DNA from: Myxococcota bacterium
GTDB lineage: Bacteria > Myxococcota_A > Polyangia > JAAYKL01
NCBI GenBank assembly: GCA_030065855.1
Contig: JASJCT010000029.1
Location: 1 to 59,234, forward strand
DNA: 59,234 nucleotides
Direction of reading: 5' to 3'
This document shows positions 17,398 to 25,959 of this stretch, piece after piece. Under the pieces are notes generated by a model. It made no database searches. It worked only from the letters and a program-made list of their open reading frames with translations, and was not told the DNA's origin. A program made the translations under genes and the position numbers. Within the stretch, counting starts at the first letter, position 1. Each line of letters begins with the position of its first letter.

Positions 17398-17517
17398 AAA
17401 GCAAACCGCGTTCTTAAGGTGCTTTAGAATGGAGTTTGCAAATGCCTGATCGAAGACCTCGTAGTATTGAGTAATGATTCCCAGCTTGAGGCCTATGGCG
17501 TACAGGTCGTCTGGTGA
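17389..17517 (-). pseudogene. Remnant of a decayed gene (C-terminal piece)
   Basis: On the minus strand this stretch stays open for 42 codons and reads like a protein C-terminus (SPDDLYAIGLKLGIITQYYE, then VFDQAFANSILKHLKNAVC) ending in TAA. It is preceded in frame by a stop and has no start codon. The family is not recognised. It lies in a 297-base gap next to the AAA ATPase gene, in A/T-richer DNA, and may be what is left of a displaced gene. Confidence 0.3.
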
Positions 17518-17684
17518 TTATTGTCTGATCCTCTGTCTTGACCCCTTTCTTTTTAGGTCAGATCTGCATCCTTTTAAGTCCATAAATAGAGCTAAAAAGT
17601 TGACTTAAAATCGACATTGTGCTTTATTTAAGTCTACTTTTTATGTCTTTAAAAACAACGTGAAATCGACATCCGAGGCGCTTC
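17518..17684. promoter_or_regulatory. A/T-rich leader of the AAA ATPase gene with direct repeats
   Basis: No gene is seen. The sequence is clearly richer in A/T than its surroundings and carries AAATCGACAT twice (17608-17617 and 17663-17672). The second copy ends just before the ATG at 17685. TTTTAAGTC/ACTTAAAA and TTTAAGTCTACTTTT add inverted-repeat-like character. It is a candidate promoter/operator or a border of acquired DNA. Confidence 0.3.
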
Positions 17685-19103
17685 ATGTTTGTTGGCAGGG
17701 AATTTGAACAACACCTCTTGAGAGATTTCCAGAAGCGAAAAACTGCTGGATTGATCGTTTGTAGGGGGCGTCGGCGTATTGGCAAGAGCACGTTGATTCA
17801 ACAGTTTGGTCGGGGAAAGCGGTTTGTCGAGCTCTGGGGATTGGCGCCACGGCCAAACATCAGCAACGCCGATCAACTCAAGCATTTTGGCGAGCTGATG
17901 GGCACAGCCTTCGGACTACCGGCGCTGAGGTTTGAGAACTGGAATGAGGCGTTGTCAACGCTTGCGGGCCTCACATCCAAGGGGAGAGTCATTATCCTAC
18001 TTGACGAGATCTCCTGGATGGCCTCCAAAGACAAAGATTTCGCAGGCAAGCTCAAGGGGATCTGGGACACGAAATTCAAAAAAAACGACAAGCTGATGCT
18101 GATCCTTTGCGGATCAGTCACCTCTTGGATTGACGACAACATCCTCAATGACAAGGGCTTCATGGGTCGGGTGTCGCTCACGATAACCCTGGACGAGCTT
18201 TCCCTTTCGGCCGCCAACCTCTTTTGGAAGGGGAACAAGCTGATCTCGGCAGCAGAAAAACTGAAGATACTGTGTGTGACCGGTGGTGTGCCGAGATATC
18301 TCGAGGAGATTCGAATCGACCAAACAGCTGAGCAAAACATCAAACGTCTGTGCTTCAGTCCGACTGGATTGCTGTTTTCGGAGTTCGATAAAATCTTCAA
18401 GGATATCTTTCAGCGCCGATCGAGATCTTTTAAGGAGATCGTTCAGACACTGGCCAGTGGTGCTAAGCAACCCCAGCAGCTGTGCGACACTCTCGGTCGA
18501 AAACCCACGGGGAGTTTCTCTGGGATGCTTGCCCAGCTCACGAGATCGGGATTTGTAACGCGGGACTTTGTCTGGCGCCCAGCGACAGGGCGCCGCACAG
18601 CCAAGAGCGTATACCGCCTTAAAGACAGCTACCTGCGTTTTTATTTGAAGTACATCGAGCCTGAAAAAGACAAAATAGAAAAGGGGCTGTACCGAAACAT
18701 CGACTTGGAGACCCTACCCCACTGGCAGACCATCATGGGCCTTTCGCTCGAATCCCTCGTCATCAACAACCTGGCTTCGGTTATCCAAAAGCTGGACATA
18801 GCGCCATCGAGCATCATTAGTGCGTCACCCTATTTACAGACCAAAACCGGGCGTCAACAAGCCTGCCAGATCGATTTACTCATCCACACAACCCACACCT
18901 TGTACGTCTGCGAGATCAGATTTCGCAAGCAGATCGGGGGATCGACAATAGAAGAGGTGGCATCAAAAATTAAACGGCTCAAGGGTATTAAGGCCCTTTC
19001 AGTCCGTCCTGTTCTGATCTACCAAGGTGAGCTCGCTACAAGCATCGAACAAAGCGGTTTCTTCAGCCACCTGCTGCCGATTGAGCAGCTACTCATTTAT
19101 TAG
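17685..19103 (+). CDS. Archaeal-type AAA ATPase with DUF234 region
   Basis: A 472-residue P-loop ATPase of the ATPase_2 type. Walker A is GRRRIGKST (28-36) and Walker B is VIILLDEIS (102-110, with D107 E108). After a winged-helix-like part (RRSRSFKEIVQTLASGAKQ ... GMLAQLTRSGFV), the C-terminal region has QIDLLI and YVCEIRFRK, an arrangement like the D...ExK of PD-(D/E)xK nucleases (DUF234). These proteins are abundant in archaea and patchy in bacteria; the role is not known. It stands alone, faces the B12 operon convergently, and is preceded by A/T-rich DNA, which suggests horizontal acquisition. Confidence 0.85.
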   Translation: MFVGREFEQHLLRDFQKRKTAGLIVCRGRRRIGKSTLIQQFGRGKRFVELWGLAPRPNISNADQLKHFGELMGTAFGLPALRFENWNEALSTLAGLTSKGRVIILLDEISWMASKDKDFAGKLKGIWDTKFKKNDKLMLILCGSVTSWIDDNILNDKGFMGRVSLTITLDELSLSAANLFWKGNKLISAAEKLKILCVTGGVPRYLEEIRIDQTAEQNIKRLCFSPTGLLFSEFDKIFKDIFQRRSRSFKEIVQTLASGAKQPQQLCDTLGRKPTGSFSGMLAQLTRSGFVTRDFVWRPATGRRTAKSVYRLKDSYLRFYLKYIEPEKDKIEKGLYRNIDLETLPHWQTIMGLSLESLVINNLASVIQKLDIAPSSIISASPYLQTKTGRQQACQIDLLIHTTHTLYVCEIRFRKQIGGSTIEEVASKIKRLKGIKALSVRPVLIYQGELATSIEQSGFFSHLLPIEQLLIY

Positions 19104-20098
19104 GTCAGATCCGCATGCCTCGGGTGCTGGGGATTGCTTGAGATGAGCAGCCACAGAAAAAACGGGCCGCCAATCATGGCAGTGATGATGCCCACGGGCA
19201 TCTCGGCTGGGGCAATGACCGTCCGGGCGATGGTGTCACACACCGCGAGAAAGGCACCGCCAAAGGCAATGGCAGCCGGTACCAATAACCGGTGCTCCAC
19301 GCCGATGAGGAGCCTTAAGATATGGGGCGCCATCATGCCGACAAATCCAATCGGACCGCATATGGAAACCACTGCGCCGATCATCAGAGAAGCCGCGATA
19401 AAAACGATGCGCTTTACCCTGCGGGTGTTGACCCCGCGGCTGGTCGCGATATCTTCGCCTGCGGTCATCAGATTGAATTCATGACTAAGGGCAGCAAGGG
19501 CGGCAGTGCCGATAACGATAAACGGCAAGAGGGCTAGGACACTGTCGAACCCAACTGTTTCCAAGCCCCCCATCAGCCACCTGACGATCTCAAAGGCCTG
19601 GGCAAAGTTGCTGGTGTACTGAATAAAGAGAATAAGGCTGGTGAAACAGAAGGTCACGGCCACGCCGGCCAGCAGCATGGTCGCAGTGGAAAGCCCCCCT
19701 TTGGCCCTGGTGATGCCGTAGACGAGAACGATGGCGAGCCCTGCCCCGACAAATGCAAAAAGCGACGCACTGTCGATGCTCAGGAACGCAAAGGAAATGC
19801 CCAACCGGACAGACAGTGCCGCACCCAGGGATGCCCCGCTTGAAACACCCAGAGTGAACGGCGTGGCCAAGGGGTTGCGAAAGATAGCCTGAAACGATAG
19901 CCCGGTCACTGCCAGGGCACTACCGCACAAGAACCCCAATATAACCCGGGGCAGGCGAATCCTAAGGAAGATGTCATTCCCATTCGATGTGTTAAGGATC
20001 TCGTGTAATGATAGGGTCGTGCTTCCGATAAAAGGCGCGATGAGGAACACCAAGACGGCAAAGACAAGCACGGACGAGAATATAACGGCCCGCCTCAT
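19100..20098 (-). CDS. B12/Fe-siderophore-type ABC transporter permease
   Basis: A FecCD/BtuC family permease of 332 residues with about 10 hydrophobic segments. Family hallmarks are RLPRVILGFLCGSALAVTGLSFQAIFRNPLA near the N-terminus, GVSSGASLGAAL, GPIGFVGMMAPHILR and PVGIITAMIGGPFFLWLL near the end. It forms the membrane channel for substrate delivered by the binding protein at 20889. Its start overlaps the ATPase stop by 4 bases (ATGA). Because the operon starts with a cobalamin riboswitch and cobUTS, the likely substrate is a corrinoid (BtuC function), although sequence alone does not separate it from siderophore permeases. Confidence 0.87.
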   Translation of the reverse strand: MRRAVIFSSVLVFAVLVFLIAPFIGSTTLSLHEILNTSNGNDIFLRIRLPRVILGFLCGSALAVTGLSFQAIFRNPLATPFTLGVSSGASLGAALSVRLGISFAFLSIDSASLFAFVGAGLAIVLVYGITRAKGGLSTATMLLAGVAVTFCFTSLILFIQYTSNFAQAFEIVRWLMGGLETVGFDSVLALLPFIVIGTAALAALSHEFNLMTAGEDIATSRGVNTRRVKRIVFIAASLMIGAVVSICGPIGFVGMMAPHILRLLIGVEHRLLVPAAIAFGGAFLAVCDTIARTVIAPAEMPVGIITAMIGGPFFLWLLISSNPQHPRHADLT

Positions 20099-20898
20099 TC
20101 AGGGCTCCGGTCTGGAACGACGATGCGGCTGCCCGCTGTGGGATGATCGACAAAGACGAACTGCTTGTCGTAGATAACCTGCAAAATATCGTTGTGCATC
20201 AGCTCGGCAGCAATGCCTGAAAAAACAACGCGTCCCTGCTTTAGAGCCAGGATCCGATCCCCCCACAGGGCAGCGCTGTTGATATCGTGGGTCACGGCGA
20301 TCAGGGTAAGACCGAGGGTGTGTTGAAGATCATTGAGCAATGCCTCGATGTGGGCCTGGTGGCGCGGATCGAGATAGGTGGTGGGCTCGTCGAGGAGCAG
20401 GATCTCAGCCCCTTGGGCCAGGGCCGCAGCGATAAAGATCCGCTGTCGCTCACCCCCGCTCAACGTATCCATGGGCTGGGTTGCCAGGGCATCTGTTTTA
20501 GTGAGGGCCAGGGCCTCCTCTACTTTGCTCTGATCGTGGGCCGAGAGCCCGGAAAAAGGACTCAAATAGGGGTAGCGCCCCATGGCCACGAACTCATAGG
20601 CTGTAAATCCAAACGCCCCCTGGCTCGACTGGGGCACATATCCGATCACCTTTGCGAGCGAACGCTGGGAAAGGCTTTCAAGGGGCGCGCCAAAGATCTG
20701 TAACGCGTTCATTGGCCCGCGATGGATGCGCATCAGGCACTTGAGCAGGGTCGTCTTGCCTGCGCCGTTGGGTCCGATGATGTGCAGGTATTCGCCCCTT
20801 TTTACAGCAAAAGACACGTCCTTGAGGATAGTTTTCTCACCCTTGCAAAAAGCGAGGTTTGCAACTCGGATTGCAGGTGCTGTATCTCCTAAGACCAA
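20095..20898 (-). CDS. ABC transporter ATPase, corrinoid/siderophore type
   Basis: A 267-residue ATPase with Walker A GPNGAGKTTLL, Q-loop YVPQSSQGAFGF, signature LSGGERQR, Walker B ILLLDEPTTYLD and H-loop AVTHD. The proposed start is TTG at 20898, which lies inside the end of btuF and is preceded by GGAGG with a 4-base spacing. Longer readings would run far into btuF in another frame and are unlikely. It powers the permease at 19100. The gene sits third from the end of the riboswitch-controlled B12 operon. Confidence 0.87.
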   Translation of the reverse strand: MVLGDTAPAIRVANLAFCKGEKTILKDVSFAVKRGEYLHIIGPNGAGKTTLLKCLMRIHRGPMNALQIFGAPLESLSQRSLAKVIGYVPQSSQGAFGFTAYEFVAMGRYPYLSPFSGLSAHDQSKVEEALALTKTDALATQPMDTLSGGERQRIFIAAALAQGAEILLLDEPTTYLDPRHQAHIEALLNDLQHTLGLTLIAVTHDINSAALWGDRILALKQGRVVFSGIAAELMHNDILQVIYDKQFVFVDHPTAGSRIVVPDRSPE

Positions 20899-21788
20899 TC
20901 GACCTCCGGGTGAAACACTTTGGCAAGTGCCTCGATGAGCAGCACAATACGTGGGCCAGGGATGACCGCAAAGTCCTCTCCGATCACGTGCACCCGACCC
21001 GATGCCACCGCATCCACCCGGCCCACCTCCTGCCATTGTTCGATCACGTCCTGAACGGATATCCCTGTTTCGTCCAAATCTGCCATGAGGTCGACAATCA
21101 CCTCTGGATTCAGCGCGATAATACCCTCGGTCGATATCCGAGAATATTGGATAGCACTTTCGGGCATTGCATTTTCACCCCCTGCGGCAACGATAACATC
21201 GTTAAAAAAAGATCTCTTGCCCACCACAAAGATATCTGTGAGTGCAGCTGAGCCCATTCGCCTCCCAGTCGTCATCAAGATCCGCGGCCGATCCAGGTGT
21301 GCTGTCTTTTTCTCGATGTTTCGGATCTTTTTTTCTATGGCAGTGACGAGGGATGCGCCCGTTGCTGCTACACCGCAGTGTACGCTGACAGATCGAATCG
21401 AATTGAGCACGTCTTGGAGCCCTTCTGATTTTAGCATGAGCGTGTTCAGACCGAGGGCTTGCAAATGGGCGCGCACAGCTGCGTGATGTTCGAGCAGCAG
21501 CACCGCATCTGGCCTTAGGCTGGTGAGGAGCTCGTAGTTGGGGGTTGCATAGCCGCCGACTTCTTGCTTTGTTCGGGCCTCTAAGGGGTAGTCGCAAAAG
21601 TGGGTGACGCCCACGACCCGATTGCCGAGCCCAAGGGCAAAGGCGATTTCAGTCAGACTGGGGGCGAGGGAAACAATGCGGTTGCAGGCGGTCTGTTCAT
21701 GCTTTGATTTGGGCTGGGGCTCTTTGATGGTACACGCGGCAGCGCATGTGAGTACAATACAAAAAATACAGGGCAGTCTTCTAAGCAT
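20889..21788 (-). CDS. btuF: Corrinoid-binding lipoprotein of an ABC importer
   Basis: A 299-residue periplasmic binding protein. The signal peptide leads to AAACT, with a lipobox Cys at about 19, so it should be a lipoprotein. The body has the class III binding-protein pattern: RIVSLAPSLTEIAFALGLGNRVVGVTHFCDYP, then LLTSLRPDAVLLLEHH, a long helix, and GGENAMPESAIQYSRISTEGIIALNPEVIVDLM. YP and the Asp/Trp arrangement resemble BtuF. Downstream ATPase and permease genes complete the importer. Placement in the B12 operon makes a corrinoid the best guess. Confidence 0.82.
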   Translation of the reverse strand: MLRRLPCIFCIVLTCAAACTIKEPQPKSKHEQTACNRIVSLAPSLTEIAFALGLGNRVVGVTHFCDYPLEARTKQEVGGYATPNYELLTSLRPDAVLLLEHHAAVRAHLQALGLNTLMLKSEGLQDVLNSIRSVSVHCGVAATGASLVTAIEKKIRNIEKKTAHLDRPRILMTTGRRMGSAALTDIFVVGKRSFFNDVIVAAGGENAMPESAIQYSRISTEGIIALNPEVIVDLMADLDETGISVQDVIEQWQEVGRVDAVASGRVHVIGEDFAVIPGPRIVLLIEALAKVFHPEVDWS

Positions 21789-21818
21789 GATCCCAATGTT
21801 TCCTGTGGTCAGCTGTCA

Positions 21819-22601
21819 TCAAAGGGGTCCCCACTGGTAATCGTAAAAAATCAGGGCCACTGCAGGAACGAGCTCTCCAATTTCGCAGGCCGCGCCCAGG
21901 GTATCGCCGGTAAGGCCACCAATTTTCCGATAGCAGTAGCGTGAAAACAAAAGGGTCGCGGCAAACACACCTGCTGTGGCAAGAACGCCGGCATAGGACA
22001 GTACCCACCACCCAATCGCGACTGAGAACCCAAGCGCGTAGACGAGCAGGACCGGGGTTCGATGCTTTAGAAACGCAGTGGCAAGCCCGCCATCAGATCG
22101 GGCATAGGGCAACACGCCGAGTTGAAAGAGCAAGGCACACCGGCCGCACAGGGGCATCAGCAGGATCGTTTGCCAGCGCACTGCCAGGGGCAAAGAGATA
22201 AGGGCGCAGACCTTGAGCAGCATCAGGCCGCTTACGGCAATAGCACCCATCACCCCCACCCGGCTGTCCCTCATTATTTCCAGGATCTGTTCCCTGGGGC
22301 GGGAGCTGAAAAAGCCATCCCATGTGTCGGCCAGACCGTCCATATGCAGGGCTTTGGAAACGCCAATCATCAATAGCACCGCAACAGCACTCGAGAAAAC
22401 AAACGCACCCATTGCCATGGTCACCCCCAGGTCCACGGCTGCAATAGCGCCACCAATGCCGAGCCCGACGATTGGAAAGAACCAACGACTCCTACTAAGG
22501 GCTTGCTCGTCTGTGTGCTGCAATCCCGGCACAGGTACAATGGTTAAAAATCCCACTGCAGCGACAAAACTCTTGAGTAGTGAGCCCATGCCCTTACCCA
22601 C
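21819..22601 (-). CDS. cobS: Adenosylcobinamide-GDP ribazoletransferase
   Basis: CobS joins adenosylcobinamide-GDP with alpha-ribazole (phosphate) to give cobalamin, the last main step of nucleotide loop assembly, at the membrane. The protein has 260 residues and many hydrophobic helices. Recognisable segments are FLTIVPVPG near the N-terminus, RSRWFFPIVGLGIG, ALHMDGLADTWDGFF (with the conserved acidic DGLADxxDG), MRDSRVGVMGA and GGLTGDTLGAACEIGEL. The start is GTG at 22601 or ATG at 22589. It lies 6 bases after cobT. Confidence 0.93.
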   Translation of the reverse strand: MGKGMGSLLKSFVAAVGFLTIVPVPGLQHTDEQALSRSRWFFPIVGLGIGGAIAAVDLGVTMAMGAFVFSSAVAVLLMIGVSKALHMDGLADTWDGFFSSRPREQILEIMRDSRVGVMGAIAVSGLMLLKVCALISLPLAVRWQTILLMPLCGRCALLFQLGVLPYARSDGGLATAFLKHRTPVLLVYALGFSVAIGWWVLSYAGVLATAGVFAATLLFSRYCYRKIGGLTGDTLGAACEIGELVPAVALIFYDYQWGPL

Positions 22602-22606
22602 GCAGC

Positions 22607-23671
22607 CTAGGCATCTTCACTTGAGACACCGGCTTCCTCAAATGTGGCGACATCGGTGAGAATGCGTACGGACGCATCCACAAGGTGCATGGCCAGCGCA
22701 CATCCCGTGCCCTCGCCAAGGCGCATCTCCAGGTCCAAAAGGGGCTTGAACCCCAGGTGATCAAGGGCGATGCGGTGACCTGGCTCAGCGCTCTGGTGAG
22801 AAGAGATAATGAATTTTTTGACCCCTGGCGCGAGCCCGACGGCAATCAGTGCCGCTGCAGTGGATATAAAGCCGTCGATCAGGATGGGTTTGCGGGTAGA
22901 TGCCGCGCCGAGCATCACACCGGCAATACCGCCGATCTCGAATCCCCCCACTTTGGCCAATACGTCCAGGGGGTCAGAGGGATCTGGTGTGTTCACCGCC
23001 AACGCACGCTCGACCACGGCGATCTTTCGCATGAGTGCCTCATCGTCGAGACCAGTGCCCCGACCTGTGACAGTCTCGACCGGCGTGTTGCACATGGTTG
23101 CGACAATGGCGCTCGACGGCGTTGTATTTCCGATGCCCATGTCACCGGTGCCAAATACATCGGTCGTGGGCACTAGGTCGCGGGCGATCCCAATGCCGGC
23201 TTCGATGCAGTGCACAGCGGTCGTGCGATCCATGGCCGGGCCAGCTGCCAGGTTGGATGTGCCCCAGCCCATTTTACGCGCAACAATTTTATTGGCCTTG
23301 GCCAGCATTTCCAGATCCCCGGCCACGCCCATATCCACCACGGCGACCTGGGCGCCTACTTGCCGGGCCAGTGCGTTTATCCCAGCACCGCCCCTTACGA
23401 AGTTGTGAACCATCTGGGCGGTGACTTCCCTGGGGTATTTGCTGGTGCCTTCGATAGCAACGCCGTGGTCAGCCGCCATTGTCACGATGGTTTTTCTCTC
23501 GATGGGCGGGGGCACGACCCCGGTCATCTCCGCCAGATCCTCGGCCAGATCCATCAGTCTGCCCAGGGCCCAAAAGGGCATGGTCAGTTGAGCGAGCCTT
23601 TGGTGGGCTTCTATGCGGGCTGTTTTGCCACCTGATCTGCCAATCTTACTGACTGTTTCTTCTATTAGCAC
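22607..23671 (-). CDS. cobT: Nicotinate-nucleotide-dimethylbenzimidazole phosphoribosyltransferase
   Basis: CobT activates the lower-ligand base by making alpha-ribazole phosphate from nicotinate mononucleotide. The 354-residue sequence carries TMAADHGVAIEG, VRGGAGINALARQVGAQVAVVDMGV, FGTGDMGIGNTTPSSAI, GRGTGLDDE, GFEIGGIAGVMLGAA and the C-terminal LDLEMRLGEGTGCALAM with the catalytic Glu. The start is GTG at 23671, overlapping the end of cobU by 7 bases. Second gene of the riboswitch operon. Confidence 0.94.
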   Translation of the reverse strand: MLIEETVSKIGRSGGKTARIEAHQRLAQLTMPFWALGRLMDLAEDLAEMTGVVPPPIERKTIVTMAADHGVAIEGTSKYPREVTAQMVHNFVRGGAGINALARQVGAQVAVVDMGVAGDLEMLAKANKIVARKMGWGTSNLAAGPAMDRTTAVHCIEAGIGIARDLVPTTDVFGTGDMGIGNTTPSSAIVATMCNTPVETVTGRGTGLDDEALMRKIAVVERALAVNTPDPSDPLDVLAKVGGFEIGGIAGVMLGAASTRKPILIDGFISTAAALIAVGLAPGVKKFIISSHQSAEPGHRIALDHLGFKPLLDLEMRLGEGTGCALAMHLVDASVRILTDVATFEEAGVSSEDA

Positions 23672-24276
23672 AGGTTTTTTCCCTCCCTTTTGAGCGTTAG
23701 TGGTATCCCAGCCGTCATCAGTACGACCTCGCCTGCTCTGGCAGCGATCTCCTGGTTGCAGCGGCCCACCAGGTCCCGATAGCGTCTGGATATGGGATCA
23801 GCTGGCACCAACCCCAGCCCCACCTCGTTGGTGACGAAAATGACGGTCCCTGGGCGATCTGCGCAGGCACTGAGAAGCTCGTTGCAGTGCGCTACTATGT
23901 CATCCTCGTTTAACGTGCGGTTGTCTTGGGTGGCTTGGTAGAGCAGGTTGTTGATCCAAAGGGTCAAGCAGTCGATGAGCACTACCTGGTATTTGACCTC
24001 CTGCCTCAGGACCTCTGCGATGGCTACGGTTTCTTCGATCGTCTGCCACCCCTGCCCAGCCCGGGCAATGCGGTGCGCGTTGATGCGCGCTGCGATCTCG
24101 TCGTCAATGATTGGGCAGGTCGCTACGAAGGCCCGCGGTCCGGCAAGGGAGAGCCCGCGTTCAGCCGCATAGCTGCTCTTGCCGCTTCTTGAGCCCCCTG
24201 TGACGAGGAGGATGGACAGGTGTAAATTGTCCTGTGAACTACCGAGGCTTTTTCCGCTACATGGGTTTTGGTTCAT
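23665..24276 (-). CDS. cobU: Adenosylcobinamide kinase/guanylyltransferase
   Basis: CobU phosphorylates adenosylcobinamide and then transfers GMP to it. A P-loop LVTGGSRSGKSSYAA, HRIARAGQGWQTIEE (the His region for guanylylation), VVLIDCLTLWINNLL and FVTNEVGLGLVPADPISRRYRDLVGRCNQ are family signatures. The ATG at 24276 gives 203 residues and is preceded by GGGAGAGG; an in-frame start at 24321 would begin in the riboswitch tail. It is the first gene of the operon cobU-cobT-cobS-btuF-ATPase-permease. Confidence 0.92.
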   Translation of the reverse strand: MNQNPCSGKSLGSSQDNLHLSILLVTGGSRSGKSSYAAERGLSLAGPRAFVATCPIIDDEIAARINAHRIARAGQGWQTIEETVAIAEVLRQEVKYQVVLIDCLTLWINNLLYQATQDNRTLNEDDIVAHCNELLSACADRPGTVIFVTNEVGLGLVPADPISRRYRDLVGRCNQEIAARAGEVVLMTAGIPLTLKREGKNLC

Positions 24277-24545
24277 TTCGCCTGCCTCTCCCGCGAAGGC
24301 GTGGCCGAAATCGGTCATCAATTAAATGGCATCGGCAGGTCTTCGGACTCAAGGGCGTTTGCAGCATCGTTTGAATGCTGTTTTCCTACTGATCACCGCT
24401 TCCCAGCCCACCATTGGGCCAGTGCTTTGTGGCGACGGTCGTTCCCTATTACCGCTGCGGGGCAGTCCCGGAATTCCACCGGGTTCCCTTTTCGCCCTCT
24501 ACCCAGATGTCAATGATTCAGGCATCGAGGGCACCGACACCCCAT
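24277..24545 (-). promoter_or_regulatory. Cobalamin riboswitch controlling the cobU operon
   Basis: Read on the minus strand, the region shows the cobalamin riboswitch elements in order: GGTGCC (about 24530-24535), AAAAGGGAACCCGGTG, ACTGCCCCGCAGCGGTAA, GCCACAAAGCACTGG, GGGAAG, and the B12 box GAGTCCGAAGACCTGCC (24334-24350). Between the B12 box and the cobU start, GCCT and AGGC flank the GGGAGAGG ribosome binding site, so a small hairpin could hide it. Translational repression by adenosylcobalamin is therefore plausible. Confidence 0.93.
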
Positions 24546-24654
24546 CTTCCTAACAGATGTCCTGAACCCTGTCTATGTCGTTTGAGAACCCACTTTTTTT
24601 CTCAATTTTGGAAACCAGCGGAAAAAACGGCCGATAAGAGGGGCATGAGGAGGC

Positions 24655-25932
24655 ATGGCCGTGAAAAGAATCAAACTTTACTATCAGGGCGTTCTGGTTA
24701 CCTATCATCCGTTGACAAAGGGCACGTTCTCCATCGGCACACAGCCGGACAATGATTTGGTGCTGGCCGGAGATCCGGGTTTGGCATACCGCGCAGTGGT
24801 GTTTCGGAGTAGCGATGGCACATGGCAGATGCGTTCAATGTGTCAAAACGGATGCAACATGGATCCGGTGTCAGGGACCAATAAACGCGTGGTCCTGGGT
24901 CCATTTTCTATCGAACTCGAGTCCCAGGACTGCAAAAGCACAGATCTTGCCGAGCCCGGCACCGAGGCCTTGCCAGCCGAGCTCGGCATTGTCGGTATTT
25001 CGACCCAAACCCGCCTGTTGAGGATGGACATTGAGCGGCTGGCGCGTCTGAATGTGCCGGTCCTGGTTACGGGTGAGACCGGTACGGGCAAGGAGCTGGT
25101 GGCCCGCGGGCTACACTGCTGCTCCAATCGATCGTCCCGGCCGTTCATCCCAGTCAACTGCGGTGGACTGACCAGTACCCTGATGGAGGACACCCTTTTT
25201 GGCCACGACCGGGGGGCGTTTACAGGTGCACTCACGAAGCGACGGGGTGTTTTCGAACAGGCACACGGCGGAACCCTTTTCCTAGACGAAATCGGAGAGA
25301 TGCCCCTTGCCCAGCAAGCAGCACTGCTCCGCGTGCTCGACGACCAGCAGGTGCGGCGCATCGGTTCTGAGCACCCGACGCCTGTGGATTTTCGATTGAT
25401 CGCCGCTACAAATCGCGATCTATCTGCCCTGATCGCCAAAGGCACCTTTCGCCTCGACCTCTTTCATCGCATTGCCGCACTTCAGATCAAGACGCTTCCC
25501 CTGAGGGATCGGCCCGGGGATATCGAGCTGCTCGCTACCCACTTTCTCGCTCAAATGGCAAAAGAGGTGGGGCTGCGTCGGCTGGATCGATCCGCTGTTG
25601 TGAAGTTAGCGTCGTTTTCATGGCCGGGAAACGCGCGGGAGCTGAAAAACGCACTCTATCGGGCAGCGGCCATGACCCGCAGCGATACATTGAAAGGTGC
25701 GCATTTTGAGCTCTGTGACCAAGGGCGCAAGCCAAAGCGCCAGGCCTTTTGCCTCGATGCCCTGTCAGACGCTCGACTTGAAGAGATGATGGCGCGTCAC
25801 AGGGGCAATGTTGCGGCAGCCGCGAGAGCGCTGGGCATCCCCAGAACCAGTTTGCGGGATCGGCTCAAGCGCCAGTCCAGACAGAGAGATCTGACCGATA
25901 CGTCGACCCATCCCATCTCCCTGGCCTCGTAG
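24655..25932 (+). CDS. Sigma-54-dependent transcriptional activator with FHA-like N-terminus
   Basis: A 425-residue enhancer-binding protein. The N-terminal 100 residues are FHA-like (KGTFSIGTQPDNDLVLAGD). The AAA+ domain has Walker A GETGTGKE (140-147), the sigma-54-contacting GAFTGA loop (187-192), Walker B GGTLFLDE (205-212), and NRDLSALIAKGTFRLDLFHRI. The C-terminal Fis-type helix-turn-helix is GNVAAAARALGIPRTSLRDRLKRQ. FHA domains bind phospho-Thr, so control by a Ser/Thr kinase is expected from the family. No kinase gene is visible here. GAGGAGGC precedes the ATG. It is divergent from the cobU riboswitch operon. Confidence 0.92.
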   Translation: MAVKRIKLYYQGVLVTYHPLTKGTFSIGTQPDNDLVLAGDPGLAYRAVVFRSSDGTWQMRSMCQNGCNMDPVSGTNKRVVLGPFSIELESQDCKSTDLAEPGTEALPAELGIVGISTQTRLLRMDIERLARLNVPVLVTGETGTGKELVARGLHCCSNRSSRPFIPVNCGGLTSTLMEDTLFGHDRGAFTGALTKRRGVFEQAHGGTLFLDEIGEMPLAQQAALLRVLDDQQVRRIGSEHPTPVDFRLIAATNRDLSALIAKGTFRLDLFHRIAALQIKTLPLRDRPGDIELLATHFLAQMAKEVGLRRLDRSAVVKLASFSWPGNARELKNALYRAAAMTRSDTLKGAHFELCDQGRKPKRQAFCLDALSDARLEEMMARHRGNVAAAARALGIPRTSLRDRLKRQSRQRDLTDTSTHPISLAS

Positions 25933-25959
25933 TAGCCGTGGGTTCTGCCAAACGTACAT

